From: Pleurotus ostreatus/Saccharomyces cerevisiae fusant
Taxonomy: Eukaryota; Opisthokonta
Reading direction: 5' to 3'
Assembly (NCBI GenBank): GCA_024196135.1
Contig: JAMQCK010000822.1
Span: 1 to 15,297, forward strand
Length of the DNA stretch: 15,297 nt
Each line of letters opens with the position of its first letter. Within the stretch, counting starts at the first letter, position 1. The translations under genes were made by a program, and so were the position numbers. Shown here in pieces: positions 9,000 through 15,297 of the stretch. A model generated the notes under the pieces. The model was not told where the DNA came from, ran no database searches, and saw nothing but the letters and a program-made list of their open reading frames with translations.

Positions 9000-9481
9000 A
9001 CGCGCTCTTGATCACCCGGCCCGGTACCGGTTGCAGCCCGATCGCGGTCGACTCATGTCGAGGACCCTGAGGTAGGCGCCCGTTGGACCCTGTCGGACCC
9101 TGCGCAAGTCTCAAGACGCCCGATGCACCCTGAGGTGGAAGCCTCGCAACCCAAGACATGAGGCTAACGCCCCGAAGTCGTACCACGATGAACCCTACGA
9201 CGTCCGCCTGGACATCTGGCAACAACGAAGAGAGTTCAGAAGGCGTCTACACCGCACATCAGTAGCGGGTCAATGCAAGAAGGCGTCCAAATGTCTGAAG
9301 GCATATAGGATATCGTGTACTAGTAGATACAACATGAACTGAGCTGAGGAGCCTGATTACAAAACGAGTATAGATACTTCAATTCGCGTCTACGCACCAC
9401 TACCTCCCTACTACCACAGCGGACAAGCGTTGTACGCTTGAACGCTGCTGGGTTGTGAAGGCGGCAGGAACGAGGTATGGT

Positions 9482-10441
9482 CTATGAGCCGACGGAGAAG
9501 GAATCGCCGCATCCGCAAGCGTCTACCACATTCGGGTTCTTGAACGTGAACTTCGAGCTGGAAATCGTCCTTGTCAGCATCCTCCCTCCCTTCGACACCT
9601 CGACAAAAACGCACCTCAACGCATCCTCCTTCCAGTCCATCTCGCTCCCGATGATGCTGAACAGCGCCTTGCTGTCGATCAGCACCTTCACCCCGTCCTG
9701 CTCCACCACCTCGTCGAACCGGCCGGGCTTGTCGACGTATTCGAGGTGGTAGCTCATGCCCGCGCACCCCTTGTTGCGCACGCCGACGCGGATGAGCTGC
9801 GGTGTGGGGGACTTGGAGAGGGTGCGGAGGCGCTCGACGGCGGTAGGGGACTGGAGGGTATGACGTTAGTAAGGTTGTGGTGGTGCGCGCAGAGGCGTGA
9901 CTGGGGTAGGAGGGCTGGTGTAGGGAGGACAAGTCTACTCACGATCGTCAACGCCGCCTTCTTCGCTCGCAACTGCGGCCGAGGGCGCTCAGCCCTGGGT
10001 GCTGGCGGCGGCGGCGCAGCGGTTTGCGGCGCGCCAGCGTCTGGCGACAATGACGCCGCCGGCTCCGGGTCACGGATCTCTGTCGTACGCGCGGGAGCTG
10101 GGAGGTGTGTTAGCATCATACTACTCTTGCTCCTACCAACGCTACGTTGCCCGGGTCCTCGCCAGGGCGCACCGATCGTGCACCCTCCATTTACAGTGCA
10201 TCATACCGATCGGCGTCACCCGGGCGTACGGAGGGGCACCGTATGCATGCATGAGCAAGACGAACAACTCACCATTCCCCGACTGCTTCCCCGGCGTCTC
10301 CGGAAGCGGGTGTTGCGGGAGGTCGCGGAGCGCGCTCATCATAGCCCTCCTGACCGGTACATGCGTGGTCGTGAAGCACGGGTAGAGGAAGGGCAGCGAC
10401 GAGAAGCGCGCGGCATGCGAGAGGCGGGCGAGGGAGGCCAT
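9482..10441 (-). CDS. ISA1: Mitochondrial iron-sulfur assembly protein, IscA/HesB family (four exons)
   Basis: Exons: 10441-10273, 10097-9943, 9850-9615, 9557-9482; introns 175, 92 and 57 nt, with CTAAC branch points visible in introns 1 and 2. The product is 211 aa. The C-terminal half is an A-type Fe-S carrier domain: LTISPTAVERLRTL, LIRVGVRNKGCAGMSYHLEY, then VVDACGCGDSF. The three conserved cysteines are Cys137, Cys201 and Cys203, which bind iron or a cluster. Together with Isa2 and Iba57, the yeast homologue makes mitochondrial [4Fe-4S] clusters for enzymes such as aconitase and lipoate synthase. The first 50 residues are rich in Ser, Arg and Ala with no acidic residues until about residue 40, as in a mitochondrial targeting peptide. 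Residues 57-100 form a Pro/Ala-rich linker. EQDGVKVLIDSKALF favours Isa1 over Isa2. The start has a good context (ACCATGG). Confidence 0.93.
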
Positions 10442-11403
10442 GGTTGCGGTTATTGACTTATTCCAAAGACAATGGCGTCGAGCCTGAAGGCGTCCGGCGT
10501 ATTACTGTACGCGTCCGATTGCGCCTGACGGGGGATGCTGTCGTCGGACGACGTACGCCCAAGAGGTAGTCAAGAAGGGGGAAGGAGCAACAGCGAGCGT
10601 GGACGATGGCGGCGACCAACAAGGTACACTCCAGCACCTGGACGCTCAGCGATAAAAGTGGGGCGCTTGAGCCGGGGATGACGCTTATACACCCTTGTTT
10701 GGGTCTATCGGGGAGGCCTGGGCTTCGTGGAATGCAAGCGATGTGATTGGTCGACGGGTGGATTTGGAAGATCGGCGTGACTGAGGCGGCCGTGGGAGTC
10801 AAATCGGAAGTCGCCGAATATTCAACCACCCGGTCTGGGCGCATTCTGCGACCCAGTGCGGGACTCGGCGGAGAGCCTTTGTCGTGTCCCCACCATTCGG
10901 GAGAATGGAGAGAGTCAATGGGAGTCAGCCCCAGTGGCATCCGAGGACCATCGCACGACTTTTGAAGACCTCAAGCAACGCGACTGCCTCGACAAGGGCT
11001 GGAAGAACCTCTCCGGTCGACTTATTCAGGCCTGACGCACCGGCTACGAACATCGCTTAGTGTGCTGTGGACTGCGTTTACACTGCAACCCTCTTTGCAC
11101 TCGGACTGACTCGGTGCGACGACACGGAGTGTCTTCACGCCTTCCCAGATCCGAGTACTCGCTCGTGCATTCAGCTGCCACCTGGCAAAGGAATCACCTG
11201 CTATGCGCTTCCTCATAACTTACAGCTTGAGTGCATCTGACTGTGGACCTTCTCCGCGTACGGCCAGCGATAGAACGCTGGCGAAGACACAGCTTACTCG
11301 GCTCTCGCTGACTCTGCGCTCGCCATGGGGTCTATTAGACGACAGATAAAAGTACAAGAAGGGACCAAGAGAAGATGACATGGCAAGCGGCTAACAAGCA
11401 CGA
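10442..11403. other. Intergenic stretch: ISA1 promoter and RDS3 3' flank
   Basis: About 960 bp with no supported gene. It contains the ISA1 promoter near 10442-10700 and the 3' flank of the splicing-factor gene. The frames open here (for instance 160 codons at 10940-10458 -) have no family-like motifs and run into ISA1 promoter sequence. No TATA box, tRNA or repeat was found with confidence. Confidence 0.5.
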
Positions 11404-12302
11404 CTAGCCCTTCTTGAATCCTATTGAACGCGTCAGCAAACGACCTACGTGCTAGCGCTACCTTTGCGCAAGACGCATAGAAGGTAAACTCACCCAATCT
11501 GCGACGTTCGTAGAACAGGTCCGTCCGACTTGCTCCTAGATTGACGATCTTCGGGCAGCCGTCGCGGTCCTTTTCTAGTCTTGTGCATTCGGCACAGTAG
11601 TACGCGTCCGATATACCTGCGGAGGGGGAAGTCCACGCGTGGATAGTGAAGGGGAAGGGGTGAAAGAGCGGCAGAGGATGGCAGGGGGATGTAAGATGAG
11701 AACATTCGCAGTCGAATGTGGTCGATTGTGAGCGTAGATAATGAGGGAAATCGGTTGAGGTTGAGAAGGAAGTGAGGAGGAATCGTCAGCACCAGACATT
11801 GGAGGGAAGGTGAGGAAGTACGCACCAGGCGAGCCGCAGATAATACACCGCCCTCCGTAAGTACCGAAGTTGCATTCGTCGCATATCCGTACCAGCGTCT
11901 CGGGGCGGACGTAGGAGTCGCATACGGGGCTGCAGGCAGGGAGAGAAGATACATTCGCGAAAAGAAGAGTAGGGGGGCGAATTGCGAGAGGGAGAAGTAG
12001 GTTGATCCATTCGGACAATGACCATGCGAACGCGAATGAAAACCCTGGTCAGCTTATAAGCATTGAAACAGAGTATAAGTCACGCACCACTTCCCGTCGC
12101 ACTTCTCGCAGAGACGGCCAATGGCTGAGGAAACGGTGTAAGCCATTGCTCACAAACGGCTGATTTGAAGGCGTAAGAAAGAGCGCGCTTACCGATGCCT
12201 GGCTGCCTGCGGCACATAATGAGATCTAAAGTATACTATCAGCTCCAGCTTCAATCAGAGCAAAAAGAATCGCGCAAACACACCCGGATGATGCTTCGAC
12301 AT
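11404..12302 (-). CDS. RDS3: PHF5A/Rds3 splicing factor, SF3b subunit (six exons)
   Basis: Exons: 12302-12284, 12225-12193, 12124-12088, 11929-11826, 11616-11494, 11420-11404; introns 58, 68, 158, 209 and 73 nt. The spliced product is 110 aa, the same length as human PHF5A, and near-identical in layout: start MSKHHPDLI, then [48 protein letters not shown] and [13 protein letters not shown], ending GFKKG. Twelve cysteines (11, 23, 26, 30, 33, 46, 49, 58, 61, 72, 75, 85) provide the zinc sites of its knot-like fold. In the U2 snRNP SF3b complex it helps form the pocket that holds the branch-point adenosine; Tyr36, known for splice-inhibitor binding in the human protein, is kept. Exons 1 (19 nt) and 6 (17 nt) are tiny, so gene finders may miss the ends. 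Introns 3 and 4 are long for this locus. Confidence 0.96.
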
Positions 12303-12547
12303 GGTGGTACAAACGAAAGACGGTGTCTTACGCGAGGGGAACGCTGCAGCAGAATAGCGGAAACGCGGTCCGACTTCCCGACGCGTGACTGCTCGCACGT
12401 GCCTACGGTTCGAGAAATGCCTCGTGGTTTCGAACCACCACCATTACTCCTGCTTGACAGCTCTCTTCCGACTCTGTTGGCGCACAGTATATGGTGACCT
12501 CGCGCCAACTTCACTTTTAGACTCCTCATGAAGGGAGGAAAGCCTGG

Positions 12548-12600
12548 GCGGCCCGCCTTCCGCACCGCGGGCCGCAAACAAGCTCTCTCAGGCGGCCCGC
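12548..12600. repeat. Three copies of GCGGCCCGC, two direct and one inverted
   Basis: GCGGCCCGC occurs at 12548-12556 and 12592-12600, and its reverse complement at 12567-12575, about 250 bp upstream of the RDS3 start. CGG/CCG-containing half sites resemble those used by fungal Zn2Cys6 regulators, so a protein-binding array is possible. The first pair could also form a GC-rich hairpin. Confidence 0.5.
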
Positions 12601-12880
12601 GGCTCTCTTCAGCCTATTCTCTACGACTCCATGTGTATCAAGCTCTTCCTCCGCGGATCGACACTTTGATAGCTTTTTCCGTCGTCAGAATGTGCGGACG
12701 TGAGGATGAAGTGTGGGAGCCCGCGTGGACTGGTCCTGCTGCGTTGAGCATCTGACTCTTTGGGCTTCCTTTTCTCATGCAATGTTGGGCATCGCGTACT
12801 CGAGCAGCGTGCTCCTGCGGCCCGTCTGGACTTTCATCCCTTTCGTCTGCTCTCATGCGCTCTATGCCTCTTTTACTTTC

Positions 12881-12931
12881 GTAAGTTCCCTGCTCGCGAC
12901 CCAATTGTTACCGGGCTAATCCTCCCGCCAG
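12881..12931 (+). other. Orphan intron-like signature
   Basis: A consensus donor GTAAGT at 12881, a branch-like GGGCTAATCC around 12914-12923 and an acceptor CGCCAG at 12931 give a 51-nt intron of typical size for this genome. Joining the flanks leaves only a 42-codon frame from an ATG at 12782, without a known motif. It may mark a small or non-coding transcript, or be chance. Confidence 0.3.
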
Positions 12932-13280
12932 TTGTCTACTTCCAATGATACTGTCTGAAGTCGCGTTCTTCCTTCTGCAGAATAAATACGCTCAAGTGCC
13001 TTCATTAAGCATGGAACCCTATGACTGAATTATCGTGCCTTGCCCAACATCGCGTGAGTCGCAGCGCAATTGATCGCACAACATAGAACTGTTCTCTATT
13101 CACCCCATTCAACCCTTCCCTTACGCCCGTGGCAACATCTATGGCGAGAACGCCCCGTTTTCATGAGCCAGGCGTACGCTGGGTGGCGGATGGTGAGCGT
13201 CGTCGCCATGGGCGTGGGCAATTTCTCCGTCGTGCGCCCCGACGGTTATCCGAGTCTGTCTTTAGGCCTTCGCGAACGTG

Positions 13281-13287
13281 TATAAAA
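13281..13287 (+). promoter_or_regulatory. TATA box of the pectate lyase gene
   Basis: TATAAAA lies 82 nt upstream of the ATG at 13369, placing transcription start near 13310 and leaving a 5' UTR of about 55-60 nt that is C/T-rich near the ATG, as in strongly expressed fungal genes. A strong TATA box suits an inducible secreted enzyme. Confidence 0.75.
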
Positions 13288-13368
13288 GCCCCGGGTAGGT
13301 GAGGTGAACAACAGGCTCCAGCTCTCTTCTGCAAGTCGCCAGCTCAACCGCCACATCTCTTCTTCAAA

Positions 13369-14585
13369 ATGAAGTTCATCTCTGTCTTCCTGTTTGCCAT
13401 CGTTGCGGCGGTACGTTTTTACCATGGGGCGCGTATGCGAGCGGTATCTGACGCACTTGTACTCAGGCTGCGCCCTCCAACAAGATCCTGAGGCGCGCCG
13501 ACGTCAACGAGACCCCGGCTGTTGGCTACGCTGCTGTTGGCGGGTATGTTCTCTCATCGCAGTGATTTGTGCATTCTCTAATGTGCATGCAGTACTACTG
13601 GCGGCTCTGGTGGTTCCACCACCACCGTCACTTCCCTGGACGAGCTGGCAGCCGCTGTCGAGGGCAGTGAGGCCAAGATCGTCATCATCTCTGGCACCAT
13701 CACCGGCAACGAAGTCATCCGCGTTGGCTCGAATACGTCCGTACTCGGCGCTGCTGGCTCCTGTACGTTCCCTCTCAGCATGTTTGCGAGCCGACATTCG
13801 CGTACTAAACCTGCCTTCCAGCGCTCGAGGGTGTCGGTCTCCGCGTTTACAAGGAGGATAATGTGATCCTGCGCAACCTCAAGATCTCGAAGGTCCTCGC
13901 CGACGCAGGCGACGCCATTGGCATCCAGGAGGCATCCAACGTCTGGGTCGACCACGTCGACCTCTCGTCCGACCGCGACCACGACAAGGACTACTACGAT
14001 GGCCTGCTCGACATCACGCACGGCTCGAACTACGTCACGGTGACCAGCTCGTACCTCCACGACCACTGGAAGGCGTCGCTCGTCGGCCACTCCGACAGCA
14101 ACGGTGACGAGGACAAGGCCATCACGGGTGAGTAGCCTCCTTCACCCGACGACATCTCTCTTGGCTAATCGCGTCTGCCCCTAGTCACCTACGCGCTCAA
14201 CCACTGGGACACGCTCAACTCGCGCACGCCCTCCTTCCGCTTCGGCACGGGCCATATCTACAACAACTACTTCGTGAACAACAACGACGGGATCAACACC
14301 CGCGACGGCGCGCAGCTCCTCGTCGAGGGCAACGTCTGGAGCGGCGGCAGCGACCCGCTCTACGCGACCGACGAGGGCTTCGCCGTCGCGCGCGACAACG
14401 ACTTTGGTGGCGGGGAGAACACGGCGCCGGAGGGTACGTGGCAGCGCAAAACGACCTGATTCTTTGCTGACGCTCACTTTTGCGCAGGCACCTTCACTGA
14501 GGCGCCGTACGAGTACTCTCTGCTCGCGACGTCGGATGTTGCTTCTACGGTCGCCGCCGACGCTGGCCAGACCCTCGACTTCTAA
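13369..14585 (+). CDS. Secreted pectate lyase, polysaccharide lyase family 1 (six exons)
   Basis: Exons: 13369-13410, 13467-13543, 13593-13762, 13822-14127, 14185-14433, 14488-14585; introns 56, 49, 59, 57 and 54 nt. The product is 313 aa, normal for the family. MKFISVFLFAIVAAAAP is a signal peptide, and ILRR at 21-24 may be a Kex2-like propeptide site. The enzyme should cleave polygalacturonate outside the cell by beta-elimination, needing calcium. Family motifs: VILRNLKIS (111-119), GDAIGIQ (126-132), VWVDHVDLSSD (137-147), DYYDGLLDITHGS (153-165), HDHWKASLVGHSDS (176-189), NSRTPSFRFGTGH (210-222, with the Arg pair R212 and R217 of the catalytic site) and DDxx-like NDGINTRDGAQ further on. 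Conserved Asp residues such as Asp156 and Asp160 fit the calcium region. The parallel beta-helix is complete, with no break seen. It ends 169 bp before the stop of the convergent F-box gene. Confidence 0.95.
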
Positions 14586-14754
14586 GAGAATGCGCTGGCA
14601 TTTGGGATGTATGGATTTATTCTGTATACGTTGTCTGTATTTCGCCAGTGGTCAATCGTTATTCCGTTGCGGTGAAACCTGGAGACGTTCGGATTAGTAC
14701 GAGTGTGCGGCGAGAGATAGCACCCACTTGCGTAAGATTATGCTGACAGGCCAT

Positions 14755-15297
14755 CTACTCCATGACCTCTATGAACAATCTCTCCTGCCTAGACTCGCAC
14801 GACGCTAGATTGACAAGGATACCCTTCGCCTCCAATTCGCGTCGCCATTCGCTGGGGATGGCGCACTCGCAGTACTCTGACTGGGGGCACATTTTGGACT
14901 CCAGCGTAAGGCGCGCCACCGCAGGTCCATCGGTCAAAGCCCACCGAGACAACGCGAATCTCTTCAAGCTTTCTGCGAGCCCATCCAGCAGCCACACGCC
15001 CTGTGCCTCGGTGCGGATCGTGAGATGCTCCAGCGACGGTAAGGTACGAGGTAGGGTCTCCGTCCTCGACAGAAGTTCGTCCTCGATGGTTGCAGCAGCA
15101 TCGACGGAAAGGGAAAGCTTCCTCACTCCGAATGCGCGATCGAGGATGCCTAAGATTGCATCGTGATTGACTTGGTGGCGGACGAGGCGAATGGTCAATT
15201 CCTCGAGAGGGTGCGTGCTTGGATGCGAGGAGGAGCGAAATAGCATATTTTTGACGAATGGCGCGAAGAACAGCTGCACAAGGCGGGGAATCATCAT
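14755..15297 (-). CDS. F-box/LRR-like protein, C-terminal part, cut by the window edge
   Basis: A minus-strand frame of 180 codons is open from the window edge to a TAG at 14757-14755. It aligns with the C-terminal third of the F-box protein at 1555-3156: shared elements include HPLxELTI, LPSLEHL, FALSRWA against LALSRWA, then ARLTL and CECA against TRLTL and CECE, and EAKGILVNLASC against EERGILVDRSSC. It is therefore a divergent paralogue; the F-box itself would lie beyond position 15297. The Met codons at the edge are probably internal. No intron is visible in the part seen, as in the paralogue. Its likely role is substrate recognition by an SCF ubiquitin ligase, by family inference only. 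Confidence 0.75.
   Translation of the reverse strand: MMIPRLVQLFFAPFVKNMLFRSSSHPSTHPLEELTIRLVRHQVNHDAILGILDRAFGVRKLSLSVDAAATIEDELLSRTETLPRTLPSLEHLTIRTEAQGVWLLDGLAESLKRFALSRWALTDGPAVARLTLESKMCPQSEYCECAIPSEWRRELEAKGILVNLASCESRQERLFIEVME

Larger units (their letters stand above)
7377..9481. other. Long intergenic stretch without an assignable gene
   Basis: About 2.1 kb between the P450 start and the ISA1 stop, holding the P450 promoter and the ISA1 3' UTR. I could not build a gene with recognisable domains. One minus-strand frame is free of stops from 8076 to 7249 (276 codons) and another short minus-strand stretch (8389-8160) is open apart from one TAG; both are described under findings. Two perfect palindromes occur (8833-8853 and 8986-8999). 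The rest shows nothing clear. Confidence 0.5.
12303..13280. other. Divergent promoter region between RDS3 and pectate lyase
   Basis: About 980 bp separating the RDS3 start (minus) from the pectate lyase TATA box (plus). It holds three copies of GCGGCCCGC within 55 bp and an orphan intron-like signature at 12881-12931. The open frames here are under 110 codons and none shows a known domain. Confidence 0.5.

Noticed and set aside
9064..9136. Repeated ACCCTGAGGT and GGACCCTG strings
   Set aside because: Two 10-bp copies 63 bp apart plus partial ones do not form a regular tandem or inverted unit; probably chance or an eroded simple repeat.
9746..10456. 236-codon plus-strand frame opposite ISA1
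   Set aside because: It is antisense to the ISA1 exons and introns and rich in Gly, Arg and Ala, with no motif.
11490..11954. 154-codon minus-strand frame running through RDS3 exon 4, intron 4 and exon 5
   Set aside because: The exons are used in a different frame by the highly conserved Rds3 product; the long frame is a by-product of C/T-rich intron sequence.
12405..12445. tRNA-like T-arm (GGTTCGAAACC on the minus strand)
   Set aside because: The stem is imperfect and no matching acceptor stem, anticodon arm or A box is found at the right distance.
3227..14585. Esterase, P450 and pectate lyase as one functional gene cluster
   Set aside because: They are interleaved with the housekeeping genes ISA1 and RDS3, lie on different strands and share no visible regulatory motif, so co-location alone does not support a cluster.

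Overview
The window looks like nuclear DNA from a filamentous basidiomycete, probably an Agaricomycete; Polyporales is plausible but unproven. The evidence is GC-rich coding sequence, genes cut by many introns of about 48-70 nt with GTRNGT donors, CTAAY-like branch points and YAG acceptors, and gene families typical of these fungi: F-box proteins with a coiled-coil start, a basidiomycete-style P450 and a small extracellular pectate lyase. Gene models were spliced by hand; in each finished model the reading frame closes and family motifs are restored across the junctions.

Layout, left to right: a possible 5' fragment of a minus-strand gene (1-84); about 1.4 kb with no convincing gene; an intact single-exon F-box/LRR-like gene (1555-3156, +) with a probable intron in its 5' UTR; a five-exon GDSL/SGNH esterase of CE16 type (4216-3227, -) with a TATA box; a 162-bp inverted-repeat element resembling a MITE just upstream of that TATA box; a nine-exon cytochrome P450 (7376-5142, -); a 2.1-kb stretch with no assignable gene but one long unexplained open frame; a four-exon mitochondrial iron-sulfur assembly gene, ISA1 type (10441-9482, -); a six-exon PHF5A/Rds3 splicing-factor gene (12302-11404, -); a roughly 1-kb divergent promoter region with GC-rich repeated motifs and an orphan intron-like signature; a six-exon secreted pectate lyase (13369-14585, +) with a TATA box; and the 3' end of a second F-box/LRR gene (15297-14755, -), a divergent paralogue of the first.

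The genes do not form one obvious pathway. Two housekeeping genes (ISA1, RDS3) sit among accessory genes: two carbohydrate-active enzymes, a P450 and two F-box paralogues. The F-box paralogues lie near the two ends and point inward, each converging on a carbohydrate-active enzyme gene. I found no CRISPR array, rRNA, convincing tRNA or autonomous transposon, and I do not see a clear new system. The best leads are the MITE-like element in the esterase promoter, the replaced motif residues in the esterase and P450, the F-box paralogue pair, and the unexplained open frame upstream of the P450.
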